Assembly: GCF_014839805.1 (NCBI RefSeq)
Contig: NC_051118.1
Coordinates: forward strand, 9,664,391 to 9,728,390
Direction of reading: 5' to 3'
DNA length: 64,000 nt
Origin: Manduca sexta
Taxonomy: Eukaryota > Arthropoda > Insecta > Lepidoptera > Sphingidae
The notes below the pieces were generated by a model. The model did no database searches. It was not told the origin of the DNA and was given only the letters and a program-made list of their open reading frames with translations. Position numbers and translations under genes: made by a program. Numbering within the stretch: position 1 is the stretch's first letter; every line of letters starts with the position of its first letter. This document shows positions 31,186-44,162 of this stretch, piece by piece.

Positions 31186-32002
31186 ATTATTATATTAAAA
31201 AGACAATTTTATAACGGTAACCAGTTATTTATTGCAGAAACTGATTAGTTTACTACTTAGTTGAAGTAATTGTGTATTTCGCAGTAATGTATAATAACGA
31301 AATATTGGAAGACTGTTGTGTTAGGTGAATATAGTCAACAGTGCCAGCCCTAACTCTTGTTGTATTTTAAAATCTTTAAAACAATTATCCATTATAATTC
31401 TAATTAAAATTGTATGAGTCCGCCTCATGGCCATAAAGGCTGCATATTCAAAACGGGAGAAAATTAAAATGCAAAAATTCGCTATAAAATTTAAAATTTA
31501 GTTTTATATCGTCAACCAGTAAAAAATTTTCGCGACTAAGCACTTTTTACAGTTCGTTGAACCTTTTTTTTCTCTCTCTGCTAGACTACGATATCTTTAT
31601 TGTTTTATCTAGTTGGCGCTGTTGGCGCTATCTCCAGTAAGTAAAATATCGTCACGATTGTCCTTTGAAGGTAAGCAGGGGTGGAATATTTTACTATGAA
31701 TTATTTGTTGAAGTTATGATATGAAAGCGGGACAATCTTTTTGGACAGATTTATTTTACATACCTGTCTTGCTATATGTGTAGAAGTGGAAGTTGGAAAT
31801 GGACACACATAAACCCTTGCATGAATTTGGATGCCGTTTGGCACATGCCTAGGCCAATTCCTGGATTAACAAATGTAATTTTTTACCCAAGAAAGTTCAA
31901 AGAATTTATTTCGAAAAAGATCATTCCCAAGGGAAGATATGTGAGCAAAAATTGGAGTCCCATAAATCTATTAGAATATAATTCCTCAAGAAAGTTACTG
32001 CG
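31186..32002. other. Flank of the BEL element, nothing recognised
   Basis: A 76-codon open frame at 31776-32006 shows no motif and AT-driven composition. Confidence 0.35.
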
Positions 32003-32232
32003 TTGATTGTGTAGTTTTTACGGTATGACTGCAGTGCTGAAGTCTTGGGTTCGATGCCCAGTTCGGGCAAAGTGATATTGGATTTTTATTCTCAGTATAG
32101 CCCGGAGTCCGGAATTTGAGTAGGATAGGGGGATAGGCTCGCCCCCATCACATTTTGGGTCGGATTACGCTCGGTGAAAAGTGAATGCACCAGATACGCC
32201 TCTGCCTACCCTATTAGGATATAAGGTTTAAG
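32003..32232 (+). repeat. SINE family C
   Basis: It contains GGTATGACTGCAGTGCTGAA, TTCGGGCAAAGTGATATTGG and CGCCTCTGCCTACCCTATTA. Confidence 0.6.
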
Positions 32233-32892
32233 TATGTGATTAAAAGATTCATGGACGTTTTCAATAAATGATTCTATTCTTAATCTTCGATCTCAATAAT
32301 ATGCCAATCAAAATAAGTCATTTCTAAGAAGGTCAAAAAACTTTACTCTGATTGGTCCACTTTCAAGATCCTTTATTGATATCGCCTATTAATACTTTAG
32401 AGAATCTTTCTACCTAAAAACTTATTAGAGGTAGAGCTCTTACGCTCCTGACTGTACCCGTTACAGTATGTAATGCCAGCCAGGTGTAATTAAGCCGTCT
32501 TAGCCACTGGCGTGTCAATTTGCAGCACAAATGGCCTGCTTTGCCTCACATGCAAATTGGCATGAAATTGCCTTCGAGCTTAAATTATTTACATGATATT
32601 AACTGTAGGAATTGCCTGTTCTGTTGGGTTATTATGCTCTCTCCAGTAGGTCCTCATAATTAAAGATCGTGGCTCTCAATTATTTTGATGTCTCTCTATC
32701 GACTTCGGTCTTCTGCCTGATAAAATGAGGAACTTTAGCGCGTTGGAAAAACGGTCTACCCATCTTTAGGAGTTACGTCTTCGTGGTCTTTTCCCCTCTA
32801 ACTTCCCGACTCAGGGCAGTTATTATTCTAGTTAGTAGTAAATATTATATTCAAGAAAGATAAGCAGAAAGTCATAAATATATAATTAATCA

Positions 32893-33210
32893 ATGGCGGT
32901 AGCCTAATTGGTTGTGGAACCGACTGCCGAGACGAATGTCCGCAGGTTCAAAACCAAGGGCACACAATTTAAACTTTTGAAAAAAATAATGTGTATATTC
33001 ATTGTAAATTTTCGCTTGCTTAAACGGCGTAGGAAAATATCGTGAGGAAACGTCCTGCATACCTGAGAGGTTCTCTATAGGAATTTTGAGGGGATATGAA
33101 GTCTACCAATCCACAGTAGGCCAGCGTGGTGGACAAGGCCTAATCCCTCTCAGTAGTAGAGGAGGCCCTTGCCCAGCAGTGGGATAGTATATAATACAGG
33201 GCTGATATTA
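32893..33210 (+). repeat. SINE family B, full length
   Basis: The head is GGCGGTAGCCTAATTGGTTG, with a B-box-like region GCAGGTTCAAAACC and the tail TATAATACAGGGCTGATATT. Confidence 0.65.
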
Positions 33211-33504
33211 ATTAAGTTGTAGAGATAAATTTCTTACCTCGTGATCAAGTGAAGGCTTGCAGGATTATACGCCAAGCTCGTAATCTCTATAATAGTTTAT
33301 GTAAGGTCAGAATTTTATGCTTTATTAATGAATTTTAAAGAATAATTATAATTTTTAATATACTTGTATTTACCGCTGCTGAAATTCAAAATTTCCACAA
33401 GTCAAAAAGCATATTTTTGCAGATCGACTAAGTTAAGATTTTCAGACATTATTTTTTAAATTTCTTAGCCAAATAACAACCGACTGGTATCTGATCTATT
33501 TACT

Positions 33505-33812
33505 ACTAGCGACCCGCCCCGGCTTCGCACGGGTGCAATGCTGATACTAAATACACTACAGAAAAACTGTGAACGTTGTATATAAAAACATAGCGTCCCG
33601 CTCTGGCTTAGCACGGGTATAACATAACAAAATAACAGTATTTCTCCACTATTTAATGGATGTTATTATACATATAAACCTTCCTCTTGAATCACTCTAT
33701 CTATTAAAAAAAATGCATCAAAATCCGTTGCGTAGTTTTAAAGATTTAAGCATACAAAGGGACACAGGGACAGAGAAAGCGACTTTGTTTTATACTATGT
33801 AGTGATTATTTG
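33505..33812 (+). repeat. Helitron-like repeat, GACCCGCCCCGGCTTCGC type
   Basis: It starts CTACTAGCGACCCGCCCCGG and ends around TTTTATACTATGTAGTGATT. The internal duplicated head (CGTCCCGCTCTGGCTTAGC, 33592) suggests two overlapping copies. Confidence 0.5.
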
Positions 33813-33842
33813 AAATTTGTGTTATTTAACAAATGTTTATAT

Positions 33843-34430
33843 CTAAATCAAAATAGTTTCGGATTTTATCGCGTTTTTTTGTATTCTAATTTTCTCCCAA
33901 CGTTTTGAAACCTTGCAGCCTTCATGTTCACGGGAGACTGAGGTGGTGGTCGTCAGAAAAGTCAAAGTTACAATATCTACCTACATTTTTTTTAGTTAGC
34001 TGATGATCTTATCTTGATTTTTTTTTATTGCTTTGAATAACGTGACGAGCTTGACGTTCGTCTGATAGTAAGCGATACGTCCGCCCATAAATAATAGAAA
34101 AACCATCCAACACCTTGAATTACAAAGTGTTCCACTGCGCTCGCCAGCCTGAGACATCAGATGTTAAGTCTCATTATGTCCAGTAGTTACACTGGTTACA
34201 ATGTCCTTCAAACCGGAATACAACAGTGACTAGACACTGCTGCTTGCCGGCAGAAATAGACATTGCGGTGGTACCTATCCAGGCGGACTCTCACATATGA
34301 GAGACCTACCACCAGTGACCTACCACCTACACAGAATATGCTTACAGTTCCTGAAAACCGCGATAAAATCTGGAAACAAGTCTAATTTCGATGTCTTTTT
34401 AACCTTCGTCTAAACATAAGAAATGTTTAT
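33843..34430 (-). mobile_element. Penelope-like fragment with inverted termini and 12-bp target duplication, carrying a nested family D copy
   Basis: TCGGATTTTATCGCGTTT near the left end is mirrored by ACCGCGATAAAATCTGG near 34360. AAATGTTTATAT occurs at 33831-33842 and 34431-34442. The family D retroposon sits at 34018-34315. Confidence 0.5.
34018..34315 (-). repeat. Retroposon family D nested in a Penelope-like element
   Basis: It contains GCGATACGTCCGCCCATAAA and ACTCTCACATATGAGAGACC. It lies inside the Penelope-like copy 33843-34430. Confidence 0.6.
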
Positions 34431-34442
34431 ATATAAATATTA

Positions 34443-35689
34443 CATTACGTTAAAATATGAATACATCGCTTTATTGGTTTAGTAGTAGACTTGGATGAGA
34501 ATGAAGAGATTTTAGGCTCCATTTCCGGAGAGTGCAATCAACATTGTTATGTTTACCCGTTAGAAAAATCGTTCGAGTTAGAATTTGTAACTGATGTTAC
34601 AATAGACGAAGCGATTATATCATGGGCAGGAAATAAATCCCTTACAGAGTGATACATCTATACTTGTCTAGTATACTACTTCAACTTTGACTAAAACTAA
34701 GAAATTTTTTATATTAGAGTACAACTTTTTGTCTATTTCTGTTACCAGGCAGTATAACATCACTTTTATTTCATAAACAATTTACATAATAAAATCGCAC
34801 ATTACAAGAATATATTACTCAAACATTACTAAATAAAATAACTCAGTAAAGAAAGTATGACTCGGCATTCTACATCAAAGCTGGAATGGCAAATATTCCG
34901 TAGCCTTTTAATATTCAGTGAATATTTGCGAAAAGTTTACTTGCTAATTTTCATGTCAAAAATGTTATTTTTCACGGAAAACATATTTCCCTGAGGTCTG
35001 AACGAAGCGAAAATCTGTTTGATGTAGAGCCGAAGGTAGTATTTACATAAGTAATATACCAGGAACTAGAATAATTTATGACCTCATAAAGGTTAATTAT
35101 GGAAATTAGTGATATACTAGGTGGTGCTTGCGGCTTCTCCTGGGTGAAAAATCTTTATCTTACAAAAGCCCAAATCAATGCCGCAATTCACAGCGCCATC
35201 TATACGACGTTAGCGCCTTCTATATATATTATTACCGAAATAAAAAAAAATAATCAAGCAAAACCATCACCAGTTATTATTAAAGAATAAATGGTACTCG
35301 GCCCGCTGTAGCCGCTGAAGACAATATATAATAATTATCGTTTGTGATCGAAGAAGATATTGAAAATTAGTGGAGTAGTAAAACTACTTAAATACTCTTT
35401 CAATACGCCTTGATATCTTCTATAAGGCGAAACCAGACCAGGGAAAGTACCTCTATGTTGTAGTAAAATATGTTACTAATTCCTCATACTGACAATGTTC
35501 TCTTTAAAACGGAAAAGAAAATGTGGCGCCAAAAATAGGTTTTATTTTTCTGCTCTGCTCTGGCTATTATATGTTTATAACTTACCTCCGAGTGCAAGCC
35601 ATAATAGATATAGTATAAACAGATGAACGGTATGGCAGCACATAAAATACGAACTTTGATTTTATATAGTGGTAACATCAAATCATAAT
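34443..35689. other. AT-rich DNA, nothing recognised
   Basis: Small open frames (for example 35099-35290) lack any domain signal. Confidence 0.35.
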
Positions 35690-35985
35690 TGGTTGATGAT
35701 CAACATTGTTGAACCGAAAATACATTTTTTTTATTTTTAACCATTTTATAGTTTAGTGGAAATAGCCAGCCGAGGATATTTCTAACTGAAAGTGTGATAT
35801 TGCCGATGCTACGAATTTTCTTAGAGCAGTAGCAATGGAATTGGGGCGTGTAAAATTATAATAACTTTTTATCGATATTTATTTTGTTTGAAACATATAC
35901 TTTTTTATTTAACTATTCGAGTTATTTGTTGTAAAGTTTTTTGTTTCAAGAAGACAAATATGTTTTTTTAAGAAGGATAAGTTCA
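35690..35985 (-). mobile_element. Diverged MITE, family G (inverted)
   Basis: It contains TTGCCGATGCTACGAATTTT and GGGGCGTGTAAAATTATAAT, the reverse of the core in the 20642 copy. The ends are decayed. Confidence 0.4.
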
Positions 35986-36039
35986 TAATCACCCTGTATA
36001 TAATAACACATTTACCATCATTATACATGTTACAAAATA

Positions 36040-36212
36040 CATACATAACATCACGCATTTTATCCCGAAGGGGTATGCAGAGGCGCAACTAGGGCACCCA
36101 CTTTTCGCCAAGTATGTTCCGTTCCATGATGTGATAGGGGGCGAGCCTATCGCCATATCGGGCACAAATTCCAGACTCCAGGCTGATACTGAGCAGAAAA
36201 ACCCAAGTACAA
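36040..36212 (-). repeat. SINE family C (inverted, head lost)
   Basis: It runs from CATCACGCATTTTATCCCGA to TACTGAGCAGAAAAACCCAA. Confidence 0.6.
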
Positions 36213-36604
36213 AATACATACTTTCATATAATACGTTACATAATATTCGTTGTGACAAGGTCATATTCAGAGTTCATTCGCGTAATATCGAATGTTAACC
36301 AATCCAAGGTAGGCTAGGGGAGCGGGGTATAATCCCGTCCCCTTCCAGATCTACCTGCAAATTGAACACTAAACCTTGTTTCAGTTCCGTAGACCTTCAT
36401 TTATTGGGTTGGTCTAGTCTATACTTTCCTTTACTATGGTCAACTTAAAGGCTAGATTGTTGGTAAAATGATTTATGTACTACGTACAGTGGGAACATAA
36501 AAGAATAAAAAAAATCTTGGTCAACTTTGTGCCTCAAGGATACTGTGACCGCGGTAGACTATTTTGTAATAAATAAAACAAAACACAAATACAAAAGCCC
36601 TTAT

Positions 36605-36838
36605 TTATTTCCGAGCAGTAGACAGAGGTGTAACCAGTGCACCCAATATTCGCCTTATGTGTTCCGTCCCATGGCTAGAGAGCAAACCTATAACCATACC
36701 GGGCAAATTCCAGGCTCTGGCTTTATGAGTGAGAGTGAGCTGGAAAAACTCAATATCACTATATAAGCTGAGATTCAAACGTGAGATCTCAGACGCGATA
36801 ATCGTACGCAACGCAATACAACTACGCCACCGAAACAG
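36605..36838 (-). repeat. SINE family C (inverted, full length)
   Basis: It runs from CAGAGGTGTAACCAGTGC to ACTACGCCACCGAAACAG, with a CCGGGCAAATTCCAGGCTC block. Confidence 0.55.
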
Positions 36839-37510
36839 TCATAATAACTAAATAAGGGAAATATATTGTTTTTATTTGTTTAATAAAAATAATGTCTTAT
36901 TTTTAATTTTTTGAGCATAGGTACGTACGTCTGGTCTGCGGAACTCAAGGTAAAACTCAATAGCTCTCTAAATTCTAAACTTTCTTCAGCTGTAAACTGT
37001 GATCAGGGTTCGATTTCTGATAATGTGAGTTTTTCAATATCACTGTTATAGAGTATCTACTGACGAGAGATGATGACCTAAGTCGATTTAATTGTGTATT
37101 ATTTATATTTAATTACAAATTTTGTTATGTTTTGCCATCTTTTTGTTATAATTATGTTATGACTATTAATAATGAATACTGTCAAAATTCACAAAGTATG
37201 AAATCGGGCTTCTAACGGCGGAACCTAACACAAAACAACCGACACACCCTTGAAAGTTTTATATCTAAATTATATAAATACTAGTAGACGAAATTTATTA
37301 AAAATATTATCATAGTATTTTAGCCTAGACTGATGTATATTTCAGGACCAATGTGCCTATAGCAAGTTTATTCTCAAAATTGAAAGAATACAGTTTTTTT
37401 TGACAGGCAATATTTTATCTCGCTTCTCGTCTGATATTGCCTCAGATACAGGACAAAATGGAAATTTATTTGAAGCTACTAATTCTATAAGAATTTCGAT
37501 ATCTGAAGTC

Positions 37511-37612
37511 GCTTTAGGCTAGCGTGGTAGACTAAGGTCTTAACCCTCTCAGTAGTAGAGGAGGCCCGTGCCCAGCAGTGGGCGGTATATACAGAGCTGG
37601 GATTATTATTGT
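37511..37612 (+). repeat. SINE family B 3' fragment
   Basis: It contains TCAGTAGTAGAGGAGGCCCG and CCCAGCAGTGGGCGG, with a short (ATT)n tail. Confidence 0.5.
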
Positions 37613-37807
37613 TGAGGCTGTAATATTTTTTAGCTTCCTGGGTTCAAACAACCTTAAAAAATAATCTTAATTTAGGTTTATTTTTAAGTTATTTTTTTAT
37701 TGATATTATGTCCTTTACTTGAGCTTTAATACATATAGGGATTTCACTGATGGAGTCACAAGCGAGAGCTTGAAACTCACTAAAAATTTCAACTCGCCAT
37801 CTCTAGT

Positions 37808-38032
37808 AATGATAGTATCAGTCCTGTATTACATACCATCCTACTGCTGGACATAGGCCTCCTCTAGTACTGAGAGAGATTAGGCCTTAGTCCACCAAGG
37901 TGGGGCCTAGTGCGGATTGGTAGACTTTACACACCCTCGAAATTCCTATACAGAACTTTTCAGGTATTCAGGTTTTCTCTCGACCTTTTTCTTCACCGTT
38001 AAAGCAAATGATAATTCACATAAAAAATTCAC
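37808..38032 (-). repeat. SINE family B, head truncated
   Basis: An inverted copy: TCAGTCCTGTATTACATACC at the tail side through TTCTTCACCGTTAAAGCAAA. Confidence 0.55.
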
Positions 38033-38576
38033 TCGCCATCTACGACGATTAAAAATAAAAATACTTTAAACTTAAGACAGACAGGCAAACTATAGCTAGT
38101 TCAATAGCACGCTATGCATACAAAACTTCAATATCCAATTCCAATTCCTCTGAGTACATAACCCCAAAGGTCCAATTCCTAACCCCAAAAACACATTTTA
38201 TCAATACGGCTTCTTCGAGTAATGCTAGGTCTAGACTGCTATACACCACCTATTCAAACAACCCTACCCATTTTTATTTGGGTATATGGAATATGTTTGT
38301 ATCAAGTGACCTTTGAAGGTCAAGAATATTGAACCTACTGACTTAATATTACTCATAACCAAAATATTAGGGTCAATAATTAAATGTATGTGAATAAAAC
38401 TTTACAGGGATGATTTCTTGTATAATATAAATGGGTTGGATTTACTGATTTCAAAAGTGGTTAAAATTTGATGTCAAAATTTGCTTTTACGTTATACGAT
38501 AACCACATTATTACATACATCATGTATTTATTACCACAATTTTTGTAAAATTACAATTACTTTCATGAATTATATT

Positions 38577-38772
38577 AAGCTAGCTAGTAAGTTTTTAGCT
38601 GCGACTCCGGCCGCATCGAAATGATTTGAGGATATATATTTCCCCTGGATAAAAGTAGCCCTCAGAAGTAATGTAACTTCCTAATAGTAAAAAAATCGAA
38701 GTCGATCTAGTAGTTTCTGAGATTAGCGCGTTCAAACAAACAAACTCTTCAGCTTTATAATATTAGTATAGA
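38577..38772 (+). repeat. Short family A-like repeat
   Basis: It runs from a degraded GCTGCGACTCCGGCCGC head to the shared tail AAACTCTTCAGCTTTATAA...AGTATAGA, with the TTCTGAGATTAGCGCGTTC block before the AAAC repeats. Confidence 0.55.
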
Positions 38773-39181
38773 ATAAATCAGATTTTAATTCGTTTAAAAT
38801 ATTGTGTTAAGTATCTACTTCTAGCAACATTAGTATTAAATAAAAAAGCTTGTAAGCAAAGCCGATATGTAGACAAAAATTACGTGATAAGAAACGTCTC
38901 AATACACGTCCTGTCTCAAAGCACCGGGACAATGACTTGGGTCACAAAAACTCCCGCGGGGCATGAATTATTCCCGCGGGACCGATCGCGGACCACGACA
39001 GATGGCAGCCCGAACTTCAGACGTAATGGAATTCATAGTCCCAAAAGGACTGCTATCATGATATAAACCTTTCTTTTTAAATGTGCATGGCAAGTGACTC
39101 GGCTATACCGGATGGTAAATGGAAGGGTCCTTTCAATATTTCGACAGCTTTTTTAATATTTTATTATGCTCATTAAATATA

Positions 39182-39497
39182 TAACAATATCAGCCCTGTA
39201 TTATAATACTGTCTCACTGCTGGGCACGAGCCTACTTCACTATTGAGAGGGATTAGGCCTTAGTCCACCACACTGGCCTAGTGCGGATTGGTAGACTTCA
39301 CACACCCTCAAAATACCTATAGAGAATTTCACAGGCATGAGGATTCCTCACAATGTTTTCCTTCATCATTAAAGCAAGCGATAGTTCACGAAGAATACAC
39401 ACATTATTTTAAGAAAAGTCTGAGGTGTGTGCCCTTGGGTTTTGAACCTGCGGACATTTGTCACGGCAATCCCATACCCAACTAGCCTATCCCCATT
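39182..39497 (-). repeat. SINE family B, near full length
   Basis: An inverted copy from ATATCAGCCCTGTATTATAA to ACTAGCCTATCCCCATT, with the GTTTTGAACCTGCGGACATT B-box side. Confidence 0.65.
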
Positions 39498-39782
39498 AAA
39501 TATTTTTTTTTATTAAAGTTACATCAGTTTTTAGGTAAATCCGTTAAAAAAAAACTGAAAATGTAATTTAAGTTTCATCAATTTTCACGTGAAATCCTAA
39601 AGGTCTGTCCTAGTCCCAATAATTAAGGTTCCAACGTAATGAAACCTTGTCTGTGAAATTAACTGCGAACTCTCGCAAATAGGACGGTTATGAGCCCGGA
39701 TTTAACCGGATTAGTTAACTAGCTTAACGATCTCTACATAGAGCCTCTTGAGGATCTAGTGGCATCTCTCTGTATTGCTGAA

Positions 39783-40280
39783 GTAAGTGTGTCGCGTTTC
39801 GAGATCACCCTGTGTATATCTGGTTTTGAATTATGTCCACTGTAGATAATTCCACTCTTGTCCATCGACACTCTACCTAGACCCCACTTTAATTACCATT
39901 AGGTGCAGTGAAGTCACTTTGTATGGGTAATATGGGTAAGTCGGCAACATAGAGGAACAGACGGTTGCGTTCCTCTAAAGGGAAGATCTCCAATCATGCA
40001 ATTGTTGGTCGTGACCAAACGCTGCCTCTCTAACGGATGTCATTCGGGTGTAAAAACTGCGCGCCACGCAAATTCTGCTACCGCAAGCTGAAATTGGCTA
40101 TTGCCCACTTGTTACTATTTGTTGATGATAAGATATATTCTATATCCGCCCGGATACCGACAACTGTATACAAGGTGTTAAAACCCGCCATAGTGCTGCA
40201 CCTAAGTGTCGCGTCCCGTTATCAGCCTATGTATATCCGGTTCCAATAAGCCGGCATAATTGTATTGACTGCCGAGGCAA
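39783..40280 (+). repeat. Two retroposon family E copies
   Basis: The first (39783-39945) has GTCGCGTTTCGAGATCACCC and the GTGCAGTGAAGTCACTTTG end. The second (about 40138-40280) has ATATCCGCCCGGATACCGAC and GGTTCCAATAAGCCGGCATA. Confidence 0.45.
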
Positions 40281-41139
40281 GGCAACCTACCATTATTTGT
40301 CAAAATAATTTTGCCAGAGGAGCGGTTACGTCTTCTAATAATTATCTATTTCATATTTCAGTATTGATGATTAGGTGGCGCTGTATCTCATATGCCGCCA
40401 CAACTAACTCATATAAAAAGCATTGTTATATTTCTCGCAAAGATTTTAACAGCATCGCTCGCATCAATAACTAAAAATAATACTTTTAACACAAAAACAT
40501 GAAACACACTCGCGATACATTTGAATACGAAACAAAGCCGATACAACATTCCCTGTCATACGAACATGTGCTATGAAACATGGCCCGCGTGGGATAGAAT
40601 TGAGGTAACAACCGGGATTTTTAGGATCAAGTGCGGGATTCGATTATCGGTAGAGATTGTGGGACGGTGGCGTTATGCTTACCAATGTGGAGTAATCGAC
40701 CTGTATTTCATGCAAGCGTTTGTTGGGTCAATGGGTATCCTTCAAGGGGTAGGTAGAGATGTTTAAACATTGTGAAGCGATAATGTTAAGTTTTTAACTG
40801 TGTTAGAAGAGTAAATGGTGAGCTATCAGTTGTATCGAAAACCTTCTAATGTTTTTTTTCGTATGTTAAGTCTTCAATGATTACTGTTACAGATATGTTA
40901 TAAAAGATGAAATATAAAGTCATTTCTACATTCCAAATATAGTGTCTCATATGAAAGACATTAGATACTTCGATAATCGTTACAATTATGCCGGCCTTCT
41001 TGTGATGCCAATAGTTTAATAGTTCATTTGCAGTAAAATAAAATATCACAAGAATCATTATTGAATACAACAATTACCGTAAGTTACCAAACTATACAAA
41101 ACACTATTGTAGATTTTACATTATGCAATCAAATATGAA

Positions 41140-41418
41140 GGAGTCCCGAGACTAATATCCGCAGTTTCAAAACCCAAGGGCACTCACCTCTAACTTTTCT
41201 AAATATTATGTGTGTATTCTTTGAGAATCATCGCTTGCTTTAACGGTGAAGGAAAACATCGTGGAGAAACCTGCATACCTATAAAGGTATTTTAAGGGTG
41301 TGTGAAGTCTACTAATCAGCTCTAGGCCAGCATGGTGGACTAAGGCCTAATCACTTACAGTAGTAAAAGAAGCCCGTGCACAGCAGTGGGACAGTATATA
41401 ATACAGGACTGATATTAT
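41140..41418 (+). repeat. SINE family B, head partly lost
   Basis: It starts near CCCGAGACTAATATCCGCAG and ends ATATAATACAGGACTGATAT. Confidence 0.55.
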
Positions 41419-41639
41419 ACTCAAGTATGATATTTCAAGCATTCTTAACAGCAAGTAATGTTAAGTGAGACATACCTACTTGAGTGTGTTAAACAAGTCG
41501 GTATTCGATAACGATCGCGTCGAGTACCGCGGGGAGTCTCCGCCGGCAATCGGATCAAGTGTTCTGTCTACCCATTAAACTAGCGGGGATAAAGGTCACT
41601 GCTCCTTTAAAATTGTATGGAAGAGGTTATGAGACTTTA

Positions 41640-41998
41640 AGTGTCGGGTTTGATTAGAAAACCTACTAGTAAGTCGTACGAAGATACTGCAGCCTTCATA
41701 GTCATGGGGTGGACTAAGTTGTTAGTCGTCCGAAAAGTCAAAGTTACAATATCCACGTACATTTTACAATCATACAACTTTTTAAATTTTAGCTGTAGGT
41801 GGTCCGATCTACGCAGAATGAGCTCACAGTGTCTTGAACTATGGCAGTAGAAGAACAGGATCCTAGGCTTGTGCAAGATTCCAACCATCTTCTCTATTGA
41901 AATTCGTATGTTTTTTAATTTCAATAGCCTTGCGAATCATTCGAGGCAAAAATCGGAGTTCTTTGGCGAGGATTTGTGGCTTGTCTAGATTCAAGATT
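41640..41998 (-). pseudogene. Penelope-like element fragment with GIY-YIG C-terminal coding remnant
   Basis: On the minus strand from about 41992 one frame reads LDKPQILAKELRFLPRMIR, then AIEIKKH and NFNREDGWNL, and then hits a stop. This is the typical C-terminal signature of the Penelope-like GIY-YIG endonuclease module. It is followed by the shared 3' region with GGTGGTCCGATCTACGCAG. Confidence 0.55.
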
Positions 41999-41999
41999 A

Positions 42000-43110
42000 A
42001 ATGTATAATAATTTTATTTGATTAATTAACTATCGAAGCAATATACTTATAAATAAAAATATATGTATGGTTACCGTAGAATCAGTTATTTCCCGAAAAG
42101 ACTCAACCGCGAGTAAATATACGTTTCCCGCTAGCCGCATGGCCTCGGGAAAGTAGGACAGTTCGCGAGATTACCGCGAAAGCAACCGTTCAGTAGACTA
42201 TTGTTGGATTTAGAATTAAACTATACCACTGCAGCGGTGCATACTCTATTGACTTACAAATTGCTTCCAACTTTGACAGTTTCAAGTTTAAGCTACTGTA
42301 ACTCTGAGGTTAAAACGTCTCTTTAGATGATGATTTTGTACCCGCATTGCTATGGAGGGAAGTAGACAATTAATATTTCCAACTCCTCCCTATCTTTCTA
42401 TTTGATTAATTTCGTTGCGGGATAATGACATATTAATTTTCCCTGAGACTCGCCGAGCTTCCCCGGTGTCATAATGCGTGTCACTGCTGATCCTGGCTCA
42501 CAGGAGTTGTAGGCCGTGAGGGCGGGAAAGTCTCTTCTGTAACTCTGATTTGGGAAGTTGAAGTAATCACGCTGTATTTGTCGGTATGAATAGATCGACT
42601 GGGATATACCACTTATTTTTTTCAACCTGACTACGTTTGTTATCCTTACAAGGGCCGGCTTATACAAACACATTGGACTATAAAGTCAACTGAGATATAC
42701 CATTATTTTTTTTTTACCTATGTTTGTTAGCCTGGCAGGGCCGGCTCATACAAATAAACTAGACTTTTGGGTGAGTGCTTTAGGCACTCGCAACCATTGA
42801 ACATTGAGTAGGGGCGGCCGACGTATCAAATAGCGTTGCCCCTCTCCACTCCCTTCAACTATTGAAACACAAAATAGTGATGTTGTCGAAAGAACCAAAT
42901 CGAAAAACATATAAAACCTCAGTTGAACCATAGGGCAAAAAAAAAAGAAAAAAATACTCTTGAACATTAAGCGACTATGCTGAGGACAACCCACTAACGG
43001 ATTACGAAGCCCCAGAACGGGCACTGGGAGAGGATGGGACATCAACGATCATGGATGCGCGTTGTCGTAGCGAACTAACAAACTAACCATATACTACTTA
43101 TAAAAATTTA
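42000..43110. other. Non-coding DNA with minor duplicated pieces
   Basis: A short similar block (GGGCCGGCT-TATACAAA) occurs at 42654 and 42740. No gene is seen. Confidence 0.3.
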
Positions 43111-43111
43111 C

Positions 43112-43312
43112 CGACTGCCTCAGTGTAGTTGTATTGCATGCAGTACGCAGTCCTAGGTCCCGGGTTGTGTGATATTGGATATACTCAGTATCAGGCCGGA
43201 GTTTGATGCGCCCTCTATCACATCATAGGATAAAACACACATAGTGAAAAGTTGGTAAACTAATGCACTTCTGCCTACCCCATAGGGGACAAAAGGCGTG
43301 TGTGTATGTTAT
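43112..43312 (+). repeat. SINE family C
   Basis: The head is ACTGCCTCAGTGTAGTTG, with GTCCCGGGTTGTGTGATATT and the end AAGGCGTGTGTGTATG. Confidence 0.55.
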
Positions 43313-43746
43313 GAAAAATAAAATAGTGTTGGCTCTAAAAAAATATCTTTAAAAACTGATCTATACTTATTGTACAAAATCAGAAAGCATTATTTTCTTC
43401 GTAGTCGGGTAGAGATAGCCTTCTGTTCATTTCAAAGTAACTAGCTGGCTGTTTCCGTCTAACCAGTGGCTCGTAAGAAAAATATGGAAAACGAACAAAA
43501 CACCAAATACAAACGTTTCATTCTACTTTTATTAAGTTCCGCAACTTTGTACAATACTAGGTGATGTTCGCGGCCCCGCTCGAGTGATTAAGGAATATGA
43601 ACTCAAATGAGCAATTCAATTTCAAAATTAAACTAGTTTTTGGATTTTATCCCAGTTTTCTATACTTGAATTTTGATTTTATTATTATTCCTTCACGACG
43701 CTAGACTAAGTGACTCCAAGTCTAACAAATTCTGAGCCCCATTTAG

Positions 43747-43855
43747 AAAGGAAGAAATAAAGCAAGAAAAAAGATAAGAAGAACGAAAGGAAGAATGTAA
43801 GTAAGAAAGAAAGAAAAAGAACGAAAGAAAAGAAGGAAGAAAGGAAGAAAATATC
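43747..43855 (+). repeat. Purine-rich (GAAA/GGAA)n tract
   Basis: Nearly pure A/G over 100 bp with repeated GAAA, GAAG and AAGAAAGAAAG units. Lys- or Phe/Ser-rich translations of it are not genes. Confidence 0.85.
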
Positions 43856-44162
43856 TTTATTTGATATTGTCTCTGGACCAGATGGCTGTAATAGGTACAC
43901 ACGGCAGTACACGGATGCTATCTCCACCCTACAGCCAAGCTCTACCCTTAAAAACATAAATTTCCATCAATTTCCTACAATAGGAACAAATTGCATCGAC
44001 ATCGTAAACATGGGATTCCGTACCTTATTAAAACCACAATGGGAAAATAAATTGCAGGTGCGAGGGTGATGAATGGACATGTTGACAGTGATGTATAGAT
44101 GCACCATGGAGGGGGGAGTAGGGGGGACACATTGATTTGCAGTTTCCGTTAGTACTTTGTAG

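Noticed and set aside
38884..39066. 60-codon frame with somewhat coding-like composition
   Set aside because: No motif, no splice context and no recognised relative.
41515..41600. Possible tRNA-like sequence on the minus strand
   Set aside because: A weak A-box-like part exists but no good B box or acceptor pairing could be seen.
43693..43957. Phe/Ser-rich minus-strand frames
   Set aside because: Translation of the purine-rich simple repeat.
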